Shown: positions 28,334-38,165, counted from the first letter of the stretch. The stretch: DNA of 64,000 nucleotides from Lachnospiraceae bacterium (GCA_017513125.1 JAFWDI010000001.1:1-64000); one strand, 5' to 3'. Translations and numbers: made by a program. Notes: generated by a model not told the origin, from the sequence alone.

Positions 28334-29293
28334 TCAGGCCCGGTTAAACGCGCTCTTCGGCTGCCTGCAGCGCGGGCAGCGCCAGTCTTCGGGCAGATCC
28401 TCGAACGCGGTCCCCGCGGGAATGCCGTTCGCGGGATCGCCCTCGGCGGGATCGTAGACATATCCGCAGACCGAGCAGACATACTTTCCGGTCGCGGTCT
28501 TAAACGTCACTTCGCCGGGCGGGATGACCGCGGGCGGATCGTTCAGGTCGACCACCTTCCGGTTTTCGAGATTTTCATATCCCAGCGGCGTATGCGTCGA
28601 CAGATACACGGTCGGGTGTTCGCTGATGAACGCGCGCACCTGATCGAGCGTCGCGCGGGCCGCGGCGGCGTCCTCGAAGACCACGGACAGCTCGTTTTCG
28701 TACAATGCCTCGTCCGTGTAAGTCACGTCTCCGTGGATCATCCAGAACATGCCTTCGCTCTCGGCGATCACGATGGCGTTTCCCGTCGTGTGGCCCGGCG
28801 CGGGGATGTAGGTGACGCCGTCGGCGATCTTCATGCTCGCGGAAAAATTATAGTACGGACCGTCGGTGAAGGCGGCGGCCTCGACATTGGGCAGTGCGGA
28901 CAGCTCGTCGGCCTTCGCTTCCTCCGGCGAACAGATGATCCGCGCGTTCGGGAAGCCGGCCAGCGCTCCGGTGTGATCCGCGTGCTTATGCGTGATCAGG
29001 ATCTTCGTGACCTGCTCCGGGGCATAGCCCAGCGCCGCGAAAGCGTCCGCGTACTCCGCGATCTTCGCGCCCATATAGATCATGGTCGTCTCGTCCGGGA
29101 CCGCCTCGGGGAAGCCCGCAGGCAGGCCGGTGTCGACCAGGATCACCTCATCGCCGGTGTCGATCAGGTAGTTCTGCAGGCTCGAGCGGTAGCGCACGGC
29201 CGGGTCGAACGCGTCCATGCCTTTCTCGCCGCCGAGCGCGAACGGCTGCGTCATATATCCGTTTTCACAGAGTTTCACTGCTAAGATCTTCAT
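28334..29293 (-). CDS. Metallo-beta-lactamase-fold hydrolase with C-terminal rubredoxin domain
   Basis: The 319-residue protein has an MBL domain (about 1-255) with the metal motif THKHADH (His102, His104, Asp106, His107) and further ligands in PGHTTG and HGD. A rubredoxin domain (about 270-319) follows, with both CxxC pairs: Cys273/Cys276 and Cys306/Cys309, in [11 protein letters not shown] and WRCPRCRQP. There is no flavodoxin domain, so it is not a classical flavodiiron protein. A lactonase-like hydrolase with an electron-transfer tail, or an oxygen/NO detoxification variant, are both possible. AGGAGGACC precedes the ATG. Confidence 0.9.
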   Translation of the reverse strand: MKILAVKLCENGYMTQPFALGGEKGMDAFDPAVRYRSSLQNYLIDTGDEVILVDTGLPAGFPEAVPDETTMIYMGAKIAEYADAFAALGYAPEQVTKILITHKHADHTGALAGFPNARIICSPEEAKADELSALPNVEAAAFTDGPYYNFSASMKIADGVTYIPAPGHTTGNAIVIAESEGMFWMIHGDVTYTDEALYENELSVVFEDAAAARATLDQVRAFISEHPTVYLSTHTPLGYENLENRKVVDLNDPPAVIPPGEVTFKTATGKYVCSVCGYVYDPAEGDPANGIPAGTAFEDLPEDWRCPRCRQPKSAFNRA

Positions 29294-29351
29294 ATATGGT
29301 CCTCCTGATAATATGTAAGGATTGTCAATGCTTCCGATACCATCATATAGG

Positions 29352-29392
29352 AAAAAGACCGCCGCGCATACCCTGCGCGGCGATCCTTTTTA
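29352..29392. terminator. Bidirectional terminator between cohesin gene and MBL-rubredoxin gene
   Basis: The stem GCCGCGCA/TGCGCGGC is flanked by A-rich and T-rich tracts on both sides (GAAAAAGACC and GGCGATCCTTTTT). It ends the minus-strand cohesin transcript with TCTTTTT. Confidence 0.75.
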
Positions 29393-29442
29393 AAAACCAA
29401 TTATTCAAGCCTGCCGCTTCCGCGGCCCGGCCGGAGCCCGGT

Positions 29443-31200
29443 CTACTCGTCGAAACCGCCGTCCTCACTCTCCAGCAGGCGCTTTTCCATCTGCTCGAGC
29501 TCGCTGATAAATCCTTTCGCGCCGGCCATGCTCTCGGGAAGGTTGAACTCGGGGGTCTTCGCGGACGCTGCGTCAGCCGCCGGAGCCGCAGTCTCAGAGG
29601 CGATGACCGTCTCGGGATTTCCGTCATAGCCTCCGTAGGTGATCTCCGCTCGCTCCGCGGTCCGGACCGGTTCCGGATCAGCGGCCGGCTCTTCGGTCAT
29701 GGGCTCCGCGTCGTCGAAGAAATCGTCCTCGAACGGGCCGCCGGACTCAGGCTCCTCATCGAACGGGCCGCCGTCATCGGGGCCGCCGTCGTAGCCGCCG
29801 CCTCGGGGGCCGTCATCGTAAGGCCCGTCGTCATAAGGACCGCCTGCCGATGCTCCGCCTTCCAGCTCCGCGATCCGCGCTTTCTTCTTCGCGTTCGCAG
29901 CGGCCAGGGCGATCGTCGCGATCAGGAACGCTGCCGCAGCCGCGCCGAGGCCGATCGGAAGGATCTTATCTTTCAGGCCGCTCTCCGCGGGCGCGGGCTC
30001 GGTCTCCGCAGGCGCTGCGGTCTCCACCTCGGTCTCAGGCTCCTGCGGAGCCTCCAGGGTCTCGCGGACATAGCGCTGCAGCGTCTGCTCGCGGGCGTCG
30101 TAGCGGTAGAAGCCCAGCTCGCCGTCGGGGTTCACGACGTGGACCAGTGCGAAATCATCGTCCGTACCGTTTCCGGCCTTCCACGCCTGGATCACATCCG
30201 CAGTGTAGGCGGGCACGGTCTCGCCGGTCTCTTCGCCGTCCGCGTTCGTGACCGCTTCGCCGCCGTTTTCATTCTCCGTGACATTGACCTCGATCTCGGT
30301 CTCGGCGAAGCCCTCCGGAACTCCCGCCGTGTTCGTCAGCGGAATGACCGCGTGGGTGCCGTTGATCATGACGAGAGGACTGAACGAATCGCTGCTCTCA
30401 TCCCAGACCAGGAAATGGCCGTTATTCTGATTTTCATCCGCCACGCGGAACAGATAGGCGTCCGCGTGCAGGGCCTTGCCGACCTCGATCGCGGTCTGTC
30501 CCTCGCCGTAGTTCAGGCTCACCGCCTCGAAACCGTCGGGCAGGTAATCCGCGTTCAGCTCTTCGACAATGTACCAGGTCTCCCCGTCGATCTCGACGAC
30601 CAGATCCTCGTTCACCTGCTCGGGCGTCTCGCTCTCGGGCTCGGTGGTGGGCTGGTTCGAATCCGCGGGCTGCGTGGGCTGAGTCGGCTGCGCGGGCTGG
30701 TCGGGCTGCGCGGGCTGGTCGGGCTGCACGGGCTGATCGGGCTGCGCAGGAGCGGGAGCCGTTACCGTGACGGAACCATTTCCGATACCGACCGGAACCG
30801 CAGTCTCATCCCAGGCGACAACATCCGCACCGGACACATTGATTCCTGTGCTGCCGGAACCTATCGCAGTAAAGCTAAGCGTCGAGCCAACACTCGTCGT
30901 TCCCTCGCCCGGTGCATACCAGGCAAAACTCACTCCGCCTCCGCCGCCGGATCCGCCAAGGGCTCCTGACGCTCCGTTAAACTGCAGGACGGAAGGATCA
31001 TAAGTGATGTTTACCACAGCTGCACCGAGGGATGAATCGCAGTTGACATTGACTGAGATATTCACGGTCTCTCCCGGATTTACGGTGGCGCTGCTGACCG
31101 AAACAGAGCCGCTGGCCGCCCATGCTGTGGCCGGAAGAGCTGAAAATACACTCAGTGCCAGTACCACAGCCCCCAGAATCGCTGCAAATCTTTTCTTCAC
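29443..31200 (-). CDS. Membrane-anchored cohesin-domain protein
   Basis: The 585-residue surface protein has, in order: a signal peptide ending at about AWA-AS (29); a cohesin-type domain at about 30-150 (VNPGETVNISVNVN, VNITYDPSVLQFNG, STLSFTAIG); a Pro/Gln repeat linker (QPDQPVQPDQP and on); an extracellular region (about 195-405); one membrane helix (LPIGLGAAAAAFLIATIALAAA, about 425-446); and a cytoplasmic tail with GPYDDG repeats and acidic stretches. The next gene encodes a dockerin-tagged wall hydrolase, so this is probably its docking receptor. The gene ends in TAG. The cytoplasmic tail has no recognisable signalling domain. Confidence 0.85.
   Translation of the reverse strand: MKKRFAAILGAVVLALSVFSALPATAWAASGSVSVSSATVNPGETVNISVNVNCDSSLGAAVVNITYDPSVLQFNGASGALGGSGGGGGVSFAWYAPGEGTTSVGSTLSFTAIGSGSTGINVSGADVVAWDETAVPVGIGNGSVTVTAPAPAQPDQPVQPDQPAQPDQPAQPTQPTQPADSNQPTTEPESETPEQVNEDLVVEIDGETWYIVEELNADYLPDGFEAVSLNYGEGQTAIEVGKALHADAYLFRVADENQNNGHFLVWDESSDSFSPLVMINGTHAVIPLTNTAGVPEGFAETEIEVNVTENENGGEAVTNADGEETGETVPAYTADVIQAWKAGNGTDDDFALVHVVNPDGELGFYRYDAREQTLQRYVRETLEAPQEPETEVETAAPAETEPAPAESGLKDKILPIGLGAAAAAFLIATIALAAANAKKKARIAELEGGASAGGPYDDGPYDDGPRGGGYDGGPDDGGPFDEEPESGGPFEDDFFDDAEPMTEEPAADPEPVRTAERAEITYGGYDGNPETVIASETAAPAADAASAKTPEFNLPESMAGAKGFISELEQMEKRLLESEDGGFDE
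30666..30748 (-). repeat. Short tandem repeat coding a Pro-Gln linker
   Basis: Tandem copies of a 12-base-like unit (CAGCCCGACCAGCC on the coding strand) encode QPDQPxQPDQP. It links the cohesin domain to the rest of the protein and would be prone to copy-number change. Confidence 0.75.
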
Positions 31201-31242
31201 TGTTCTCTCCTTCTGATCAGCCGGCCCGAAGGCGGCCGGAAA

Positions 31243-32874
31243 TCATGCAATCGATGATACTCCCAGCAGATGTTTCTGCACTTTCAGCAGATCCAATGCG
31301 CTGACCTGGCCGTCGCCGTTGATGTCAGCCGCCTGATAGACCGCACCCGCCAATGCTGTCACACCCAGCAGACCCTTCTGCACACGGAGCAGATCCACCG
31401 CCGTGATCCTTCCATCACCGTTCAGGTCTCCGTTCACGACGATATAATCCGCCTCCTGGACTTCCCCTGCATTGTTATACAGATAGACTGTGCAGCCCGT
31501 TCCGAGCCTGCGGTCTCCGGTTATAACGGAACCCAGCGTGTTATACACCGTGACCGTTCCGTTCTGCACCCCCAAAGCTGACGTCAGCCCGCCAGCAGTC
31601 GTGCCGGCTGTTACGCCGCGGACGTAACCGTCCGCCACGGCATAGGCGGTGTTAAACGATGCGGTCGGGTTCGCGATCTGCGTCGGCGCCGCATCCGGGT
31701 TAAACCGGCTGTTCGTCCGCACGATGCGGCCGGACGACGATACGTCGCCGGAGCCGATATCGCCGGAAGACGGCCGCGCCACCGCGCCCGCAGGCATATT
31801 GTCATAGACCGGGATCACGAAATTCAATGCCAGATCCTGCCCGGCATATGCCTGAGCCAGTTTCTGTGCCTCGCTGGCACAGCCCTGGATATTCGTCATA
31901 TACTGGTGACGGAACCGCTGATCTTCCGACGTGGACGGGCCTACGTTGAACCGCTTATAATACAGTGTGTCCTGTCCCTGTGATACGTAGTTCTGCGCAT
32001 AATACATTGCGCCGCCCATGATGGCCTCATAACGGGAATTCCAGGGTCTGCGGTAGCTGGTCTGTCCGCTGCCCTGACCGGAAGCGTACCAGAGGCCGCG
32101 CTGGTGTGCATTCATTCCGTTTGCGGAATACGCACCGATGTTAAAATAGTTATAAAAATTCTCATAACCCGGATACGTTCCGCTGACACAGTTTCCATGA
32201 AGGTCCGAGCCCTGCTCGATGACGATCATGGCCGCCAGAACCATAGGGTTCACCCCGTAGGATCGGCCGGCATCCAGCAGGACCGCGACGTAATTATGGC
32301 CGCTGTTATCCTGCAGGTTTCCGTTCATGGCTGTATTTGCGAGCATCTGCCGAAGGCCGCTCTCATACGTTCCCGCCAGACCCTCGTTATAACTATGGTC
32401 CAGAAACGCAAAGACGCTCTGGTCATTCAGATAAGTCCTGGGATCCATGAAATACTCTGTGACCGCTACGGATGCCTGCACCCAGGAACTGCCGTCCAGG
32501 CCGACCCAGGTGTTATTCTCGGCATTGAACACGGAGTCCATGGTGCCTTTCCAGGATGCCGGCGAGGATGCCGCCGTCAGGCTCACACCGTAATCACTCT
32601 CGTTAAAGACCGCCGTGTCCCAGTCGATCCCGAGATACTCCGCTGTGAAGCTCCAGTTCGGATGCGCCGCGTGGAGCTGCTCCAGATACGGGCGGTAGCT
32701 CTCGGGGAAGCTCGCCAGCTGTTCCTCGAAACTCGCAGCGTGGGCAATGCTCCCGAACCCCTGAAATGACAGGAAAAGCATCAGGCCCGCCAGAAGAAGG
32801 CTGACCAGACGCTTTCCTTTCACAGATGCTTTCAATGCCTTTTCGCGCACTTTATCATCTCCCCGCAAAAACAT
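31243..32874 (-). CDS. Secreted N-acetylglucosaminidase with C-terminal dockerin
   Basis: The 543-residue protein has a signal peptide (about residues 20-46, ending IAHA-AS). An N-terminal module follows (LHAAHPNWSFTAEYLGIDW). Next is a glucosaminidase-type peptidoglycan hydrolase domain (about 180-350) with a probable catalytic Glu in MIVIEQGSDLHG. A beta-rich spacer precedes a type I dockerin (about 478-540). The dockerin has two calcium-binding repeats, GDLNGDGRITAVDLLRVQKGLLG and ADINGDGQVSALDLLKVQKHLLG. It should cut cell-wall glycan while attached to the cohesin protein encoded 42 bases downstream. A GTG at 32850 with GGGGAG before it is an attractive alternative start. Confidence 0.88.
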   Translation of the reverse strand: MFLRGDDKVREKALKASVKGKRLVSLLLAGLMLFLSFQGFGSIAHAASFEEQLASFPESYRPYLEQLHAAHPNWSFTAEYLGIDWDTAVFNESDYGVSLTAASSPASWKGTMDSVFNAENNTWVGLDGSSWVQASVAVTEYFMDPRTYLNDQSVFAFLDHSYNEGLAGTYESGLRQMLANTAMNGNLQDNSGHNYVAVLLDAGRSYGVNPMVLAAMIVIEQGSDLHGNCVSGTYPGYENFYNYFNIGAYSANGMNAHQRGLWYASGQGSGQTSYRRPWNSRYEAIMGGAMYYAQNYVSQGQDTLYYKRFNVGPSTSEDQRFRHQYMTNIQGCASEAQKLAQAYAGQDLALNFVIPVYDNMPAGAVARPSSGDIGSGDVSSSGRIVRTNSRFNPDAAPTQIANPTASFNTAYAVADGYVRGVTAGTTAGGLTSALGVQNGTVTVYNTLGSVITGDRRLGTGCTVYLYNNAGEVQEADYIVVNGDLNGDGRITAVDLLRVQKGLLGVTALAGAVYQAADINGDGQVSALDLLKVQKHLLGVSSIA

Positions 32875-32919
32875 AGCTCCGCTTCACCCGGCCTGCGCCC
32901 GCGGGCTTCGCCCTTCAGA

Positions 32920-34161
32920 TCATTCGTAAAGCGGATACTTCGCCGTGATGCTCTTCACGATCGCACGCGCCGCTTCGAGGTTCCCCTCGTGATCCTCGAT
33001 GATCAGGCGCATGGCCTCGGCGACCTGATCCATGTCGTCTTCCTTCAGGCCGCGGGTCGTGACCGCCGGCGTTCCGAGACGGATGCCGCTGGTCTTGTTT
33101 GCGGTCTGAGGATCGTTCGGGACCATGTTTTTATTCGTCGTCATGTTCGCGGCTTCGAACCACTCCTGCACGTCGCGGCCGGTCAGGCCCTTCGCGCGCA
33201 GGTCGAGCAGCATGCAGTGGTTGTCCGTGCCGCCGCTGACCAGATCCAGGCCGCGGCTCATCAGACCCTCGGCCAGCGCCTTCGCGTTCTTCCGAATCTG
33301 CTTCGCATACTCCGTGAACTCGGGGCGCAGCGCCTCGCCGAAGCACACGGCCTTGCCCGCGATCACGTGCATCAGCGGGCCGCCCTGGATGCCGGGGAAC
33401 ATGGCCTTGTTGAAGTTATACTTCTCGGCCGCCGCCGCGGTCGCCATGATGACGCCGCCTCTGGGACCGCGCAGCGACTTGTGCGTGGTCGTCGTGACGA
33501 TATCCGCGTAAGGCACCGGGCTCATATGTTCGCCGCCCGCGACCAGGCCCGCGATGTGGGCCATATCGACCATCAGCACCGCGCCGACCTCGTCCGCGAT
33601 CTCGCGGAACTTCGCGAAATCGATCGCGCGTACGTAGGAGCTCGCGCCGGCGACGATCATCTTCGGCCGGCACTCCTTCGCGATCCGGCGGACCTCCTCG
33701 TAATCGATGCGGCCGTCCGCGTTCACGCCGTAATGCACGGCGTTGAAATACTTACCGGACATATTCACGGGGCTTCCGTGCGTCAGATGTCCGCCGTCGT
33801 TCAGGTTCATGCCCATGAAGGTATCGCCGGGCTCCAGGACCGCGAAGAACACGGTCATGTTCGCCTGCGCGCCGCTGTGAGGCTGTACGTTCACATAGTC
33901 CGCGCCGAAGAGCTGTTTGCAGCGCTCGATGGCCAGCGTCTCGACCATGTCCACGTACTGGCAGCCTCCGTAATAGCGCTTTCCGGGATAACCCTCCGCG
34001 TATTTGTTCGTCAGAACGCTGCCCATGGCCGCCATGACGGCCTTGCTCGTAAGGTTCTCGGACGCGATCAGCTCCAGATGGTCTCTCTGGCGTCCCAGCT
34101 CCAGACCGATGATCTCGGCTACTTCTCTGTCCTGCAGTTCGACTTCATGTAAAGAAAACAT
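32920..34161 (-). CDS. glyA: Serine hydroxymethyltransferase
   Basis: This PLP enzyme interconverts serine and glycine with tetrahydrofolate, feeding one-carbon units to purine and thymidylate synthesis. At 413 residues it is full length. The PLP-binding lysine is Lys228 in [15 protein letters not shown], and Asp199 and His202 lie in [20 protein letters not shown] precedes the ATG. It stands alone between the dockerin gene and aspS. Confidence 0.98.
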   Translation of the reverse strand: MFSLHEVELQDREVAEIIGLELGRQRDHLELIASENLTSKAVMAAMGSVLTNKYAEGYPGKRYYGGCQYVDMVETLAIERCKQLFGADYVNVQPHSGAQANMTVFFAVLEPGDTFMGMNLNDGGHLTHGSPVNMSGKYFNAVHYGVNADGRIDYEEVRRIAKECRPKMIVAGASSYVRAIDFAKFREIADEVGAVLMVDMAHIAGLVAGGEHMSPVPYADIVTTTTHKSLRGPRGGVIMATAAAAEKYNFNKAMFPGIQGGPLMHVIAGKAVCFGEALRPEFTEYAKQIRKNAKALAEGLMSRGLDLVSGGTDNHCMLLDLRAKGLTGRDVQEWFEAANMTTNKNMVPNDPQTANKTSGIRLGTPAVTTRGLKEDDMDQVAEAMRLIIEDHEGNLEAARAIVKSITAKYPLYE

Positions 34162-34340
34162 CTTTTCCTCCTGTAAAAACCCCGGGGGATCTTCTTATGA
34201 CGCTTCAGATGCTCATACTCTGAAACATATTAACATATCTGTAATATTTCCGAAAGAATAACGCGTGTTATCCTTCTTCTCAGGCCTCATATATTAAGGA
34301 AACCGTTACATTCCGCGTCCTGTCCGTCCGGAACGCTGCC

Positions 34341-36113
34341 TCACTCGCCGGCTTCCTCCGCCTTCTCAGGCAGCACGACCGCGATGTGCACGTCGTCCAG
34401 CTGCTTCTGATCGACTTCGGAAGGCGCGCCCATCATGATGTCCATCGCGTTCTTGTTCATCGGGAACGGAATGACCTCGCGGATGCTCTCCTCGCCCGCG
34501 ATCAGCATGACCATGCGGTCGACGCCGGGGGCAATGCCCGCGTGCGGCGGAGCGCCGTAAGTGAACGCCTGGTACATGGCCGGGAACTTCGCCTTCACGT
34601 GCTCCTCGGTCATGCCGCAGATCTCAAACGCCTCGATCATGATCTCGGGATCGTGATTCCGGACCGCGCCCGAGGACAGCTCGACGCCGTTGCAGACCAG
34701 GTCGTACTGGTACGCCAGGATCGACAGCGGCTCTTCGTTCCGAAGCGCCTCCAGACCGCCCTGCGGCATCGAGAACGGGTTGTGGCAGAACTCGATCTCG
34801 CCGGACTCCTCGCCGATCTCGTACATCGGGAAGTCCACGATCCAGCAGAACTCGTAGCGCTCCTTATCCATGTAGGAAGGCTCCGCCTGAGCGGCGATCT
34901 TCAGCGCCGCGCCCGTGGTCTTCTGCGCCTCGAGCAGCGTGCCCGCAGCGCACAGGACCAGGTCGCCCGCCTTCAGGCCGAGCTTTTCGACCAGCGCATC
35001 CTTATAGTCCGGCAGGAACTTCGCGATGCCGCCGGCGAAGTTTCCGTCGTCGCCGAGCTTGAACCAGAAGCACTTCCGGCCGGTCTGGACCTCGACGTCG
35101 GCGCAGAGCTTATCGATGACTTTTCTGCTGCCGGGGAAGGCCGGGCAGACGACCGCCTTCACGACATTTCCCTCGAAAGGCCCGAACCCGCAGCCCGCGA
35201 CTTCGGTGATATCCGCCAGCTCCAGCTTAATGCGCAGGTCCGGCTTATCCGTGCCGAAGCGGTCCATGGACTCCAGATAGGGGATGCGCGTGAACGGCGG
35301 CTTCGAGGCGGTCTCGTACAGACCGTACTCCTCGAACACCGGCGGAAGCACCTGCTCCACGACCGCGAACACGTCCTCCTGGCCCGCGAAGGCCATCTCC
35401 ATGTCGAGCTGGTAGAACTCGCCCGGGGAGCGGTCGGCGCGCGCGTCCTCGTCCCGGAAGCACGGTGCGATCTGGAAATACTTATCGAAGCCCGAAGCCA
35501 TCAGCAGCTGCTTGAACTGCTGCGGGGCCTGCGGCAGCGCGTAGAACTTTCCGGGATGATTCCGGCTCGGCACCAGGTAGTCTCTGGCGCCCTCGGGGGA
35601 CGAGCAGGTCAGGATCGGCGTCGTGATCTCGAAGAAGCCCTGCTCCGTCATGCGTCGGCGCAGATCCGCGACGATCTTCGAGCGCAGGATCATGCGGTCC
35701 TTCACCGCGGGATTCCGCAGATCCAGATAGCGGTAGCGCAGGCGCGCGTTCTCATCGGCCTCCTTCGAGCGCCGAATCTCGAACGGCAGCGCGGCGTGCT
35801 CGCAGCGGCCCAGCACCGTGATCTTCTCCGGAACGACCTCGATCTCGCCGGTGGCCAGCGCCTCGTTCTTCGAGGAACGCTCGCGCACGGTGCCCTCGAC
35901 CATCAGCGTGGTCTCGGTGTTCAGCGCGTCGACCTGCTCCATCATCTCTTCGGTCTCGATGACGACCTGCGTCACGCCGTAAAAATCGCGCAGCACGAGG
36001 AAGCCCAGGTTCTTACTGACCTTTCTCAGGTTCTCGTACCAGCCGCTGATCGTAACGTTCTTTCCAATGTCTGCCCCGCGGAGCTCCCCGCAGGTGTGTG
36101 TGCGAAACTGCAT
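34341..36113 (-). CDS. aspS: Aspartate--tRNA ligase
   Basis: The 590-residue bacterial-type class II synthetase has an N-terminal anticodon-binding OB domain (about 1-105), the catalytic core with FRDEDARADRSPGEFYQLDMEM (motif 2), an inserted GAD domain, and motif 3 (GIAPGVDRMVMLIAG). The length matches the bacterial type. It is the last gene of the hemZ-thioesterase-hisS-aspS run, 65 bases after hisS. No T-box leader is seen. Confidence 0.98.
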   Translation of the reverse strand: MQFRTHTCGELRGADIGKNVTISGWYENLRKVSKNLGFLVLRDFYGVTQVVIETEEMMEQVDALNTETTLMVEGTVRERSSKNEALATGEIEVVPEKITVLGRCEHAALPFEIRRSKEADENARLRYRYLDLRNPAVKDRMILRSKIVADLRRRMTEQGFFEITTPILTCSSPEGARDYLVPSRNHPGKFYALPQAPQQFKQLLMASGFDKYFQIAPCFRDEDARADRSPGEFYQLDMEMAFAGQEDVFAVVEQVLPPVFEEYGLYETASKPPFTRIPYLESMDRFGTDKPDLRIKLELADITEVAGCGFGPFEGNVVKAVVCPAFPGSRKVIDKLCADVEVQTGRKCFWFKLGDDGNFAGGIAKFLPDYKDALVEKLGLKAGDLVLCAAGTLLEAQKTTGAALKIAAQAEPSYMDKERYEFCWIVDFPMYEIGEESGEIEFCHNPFSMPQGGLEALRNEEPLSILAYQYDLVCNGVELSSGAVRNHDPEIMIEAFEICGMTEEHVKAKFPAMYQAFTYGAPPHAGIAPGVDRMVMLIAGEESIREVIPFPMNKNAMDIMMGAPSEVDQKQLDDVHIAVVLPEKAEEAGE

Positions 36114-36178
36114 GATTCTGTCTCCTATCCGATCTGATTATTCGGTAATAATGCTTTTCCTGTCACGACGGGCCGTGT

Positions 36179-37435
36179 TCAGTCCGCGTATACCTCGCGG
36201 ATCTCCTCATAGCCGTCGGCCGCGAGCTGTTCTTTCTGGAACTTTTTATTCTTCGCCATCTTCGCGACCAGGACGGTCCGCCCGCCCGCGCGGAGATCCG
36301 CGGCTTCCTTCAGGACCGCGGTCAATGCCTCTCCGGCGACCTTCTTATCCACGAGGATCGCGGTCTTTTCCGCCGCGCCCGGGACCCGGAAGCCCTGCTC
36401 CAGAAGGATCGTGATAAGGCGCTCGAAGCCCAGGCTGATGCCGACCGCGGGGGTCTGCATGTTCGTGAACTTCCCGACCATCTCGTCGTAGCGTCCGCCG
36501 CCGCCGCAGGAGCTCGCGAGCCCCGCGATCTCGACCTCGAAGATCGTGCCGGTGTAGTAGCTCATGCCGCGCACCAGCGTCGGGTCGAGCATCAGCTCGC
36601 AGGGCACGGACAGGCACGCCTCCACGCCCGCGGTGATCTCCTTCAGGTTCCGCACTGCCGCGGCGCCCTTTTCATTCTCCTCGCCCAGAATCTCCGCGAC
36701 CTTCGCGAGGCGGTCGTCCGCCCCGTTCATGGCCTCGAACAGCGCGAGGTACTTTTCGATCACGGCCGCGTCATAGCCGTTCTCCGAGAGCTCGGCGCGC
36801 ACGCCGTCCGCTCCGATCTTATCCATCTTATCCAGCGTGATGAAGACCGCGTCGTGGTCCTCGTCCGCAAAGCCCGCGTACGAAGCCATGGCCTTCAGGA
36901 GGCGGCGGTCATTGATATGCACCTTAAAGCCCTCGAAGCCGATCTTCCCGAGCACGGTCGTCGTCGCGAGCAGCAGCTCGGTCTCGGCGATGTTCGAAGC
37001 CTCGCCCAGGATGTCGATGTCGCACTGGTAGAACTGGCGGAAGCGCCCGCGCTGCGGCCGGTCGGCGCGCCAGACAGGGCCCACCTGCAGGGCCTTGAAC
37101 GGCTTCGGCAGATCGTTCGCGTGGTTCGAGTAAAAGCGCACCAGCGGGACCGTCAGGTCGTAGCGCATGCCGGCGTCGACCAGGTCGTCCGCGGTCTGCG
37201 CCTTCCCGAGGTTCAGCTTCTCGCCGCGCTTCATCACTTTAAAGATCAGCTTCTCGTTATCCCCGCCCTGCTTCGCGGTCAGGTTCTGGATGCTCTCCAT
37301 CGCGGGCGTCTCGATCGGCGTGAAGCCGAAGCTCTTATACGTCTCCTTAATGAGCGAGATCAGGTAATCGCGGATCTCCATCTCATCCGGCATGATGTCC
37401 TTCATTCCCGTGACCGGGGTCTTCGTCAATGCCAT
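36179..37435 (-). CDS. hisS: Histidine--tRNA ligase
   Basis: The 418-residue class II synthetase charges tRNA-His. Motif 2 (WRADRPQRGRFRQFYQCDIDILG) and the histidine-specific segments LVRGMSYYTGTIFEVE and ISLGFERLITIL (motif 3) are present, followed by the C-terminal anticodon-binding domain. It is 10 bases after the thioesterase gene and precedes aspS, the common clostridial pairing. Confidence 0.98.
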   Translation of the reverse strand: MALTKTPVTGMKDIMPDEMEIRDYLISLIKETYKSFGFTPIETPAMESIQNLTAKQGGDNEKLIFKVMKRGEKLNLGKAQTADDLVDAGMRYDLTVPLVRFYSNHANDLPKPFKALQVGPVWRADRPQRGRFRQFYQCDIDILGEASNIAETELLLATTTVLGKIGFEGFKVHINDRRLLKAMASYAGFADEDHDAVFITLDKMDKIGADGVRAELSENGYDAAVIEKYLALFEAMNGADDRLAKVAEILGEENEKGAAAVRNLKEITAGVEACLSVPCELMLDPTLVRGMSYYTGTIFEVEIAGLASSCGGGGRYDEMVGKFTNMQTPAVGISLGFERLITILLEQGFRVPGAAEKTAILVDKKVAGEALTAVLKEAADLRAGGRTVLVAKMAKNKKFQKEQLAADGYEEIREVYAD

Positions 37436-37445
37436 CGTCCTCTCC

Positions 37446-38165
37446 TTACTTCAATAATTCCATGCTGCAGCAGACGTCGCCGTTCTGGTTCTTCAGCACG
37501 TAAAAGTCTCTGTCCGGCTCCTCGCAGACCTCCGTCGTGATCACGTCTCCCACGAACGCCTGCGCCTTATACTCGATGCGGATCTGCCGCGGGTAGAACT
37601 TCCGTCCCGCGGCCTCCTCGGCCACGTCCAGAAACCGGCTGTTGTTCACATGCCCGTTCGCGTCCAGAAAACGGCCCGTGACCGGGATCGGATCCAGCGG
37701 CGCGAAGCCCTCCTTCGGCAGGCGGATCTTCCGCGGCGCGTAGTCCATCTCAAGCCGCTCCGTCTCCGGCTGAAAGTCCAGATACGCGTCCTGCTCTTCC
37801 TGCAGGTTCGCCGGGTGTCCGGTCTTCATGTTCGTCCACGTCCAGAGGCTGAAGCTCTTCACGATCATCTCGCCGGACTCGTCCGTGATGAAATGATTTC
37901 GGTGTGCGTAGAGGCGGTCGCAGCCGACTCCCATAGTCGAGACCTTCAGGCGCTCGAACGCGTTCGGGTAGCGGTCGACGACGACCTGCCAGCTGATGGT
38001 CATCCAGGTGCGGTCGTAAGCCAGCGTATCATAAATGCCGCGCCCGACGTCCTGCCCGTGGAAAAAGCAGCACTCGTTCAGATAGTCCAGGATGCTGCCG
38101 ATGTCGGCGCGTCCGTCGGGGCCCAGTTTATCGAAGCCTACCCGGGTGTCATAGGAATAGATCAT
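37446..38165 (-). CDS. Acyl-ACP thioesterase
   Basis: The 239-residue double-hotdog protein resembles plant-type FatA/FatB thioesterases as found in clostridia, which release fatty acids from acyl carrier protein. Motifs include GILDYLNECCFFHG near the N-terminus, WTWTNMKTG and the DANGHVNNSRF catalytic-region motif. The start overlaps the hemZ stop by 4 bases. Its presence between hemZ and hisS suggests only co-expression, not a shared pathway. Confidence 0.9.
   Translation of the reverse strand: MIYSYDTRVGFDKLGPDGRADIGSILDYLNECCFFHGQDVGRGIYDTLAYDRTWMTISWQVVVDRYPNAFERLKVSTMGVGCDRLYAHRNHFITDESGEMIVKSFSLWTWTNMKTGHPANLQEEQDAYLDFQPETERLEMDYAPRKIRLPKEGFAPLDPIPVTGRFLDANGHVNNSRFLDVAEEAAGRKFYPRQIRIEYKAQAFVGDVITTEVCEEPDRDFYVLKNQNGDVCCSMELLK

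Noticed and set aside
28334..29293. Flavodiiron (class A or B) protein
   Set aside because: No flavodoxin domain is present and the metal motif is HxHxDH, not the di-iron HxExDH pattern.
29700..29860. CRISPR-like repeats in the GPYDDG-coding stretch
   Set aside because: They are imperfect in-frame coding repeats of 9-18 bases without spacers of constant length.
34162..34340. Glycine riboswitch or other leader before glyA
   Set aside because: The 179-base gap between glyA and aspS shows no recognisable conserved riboswitch core.
36114..36178. T-box leader upstream of aspS or hisS
   Set aside because: The gaps are 65 and 10 bases, too short, and no AGGGTGG-type T-box core is present.
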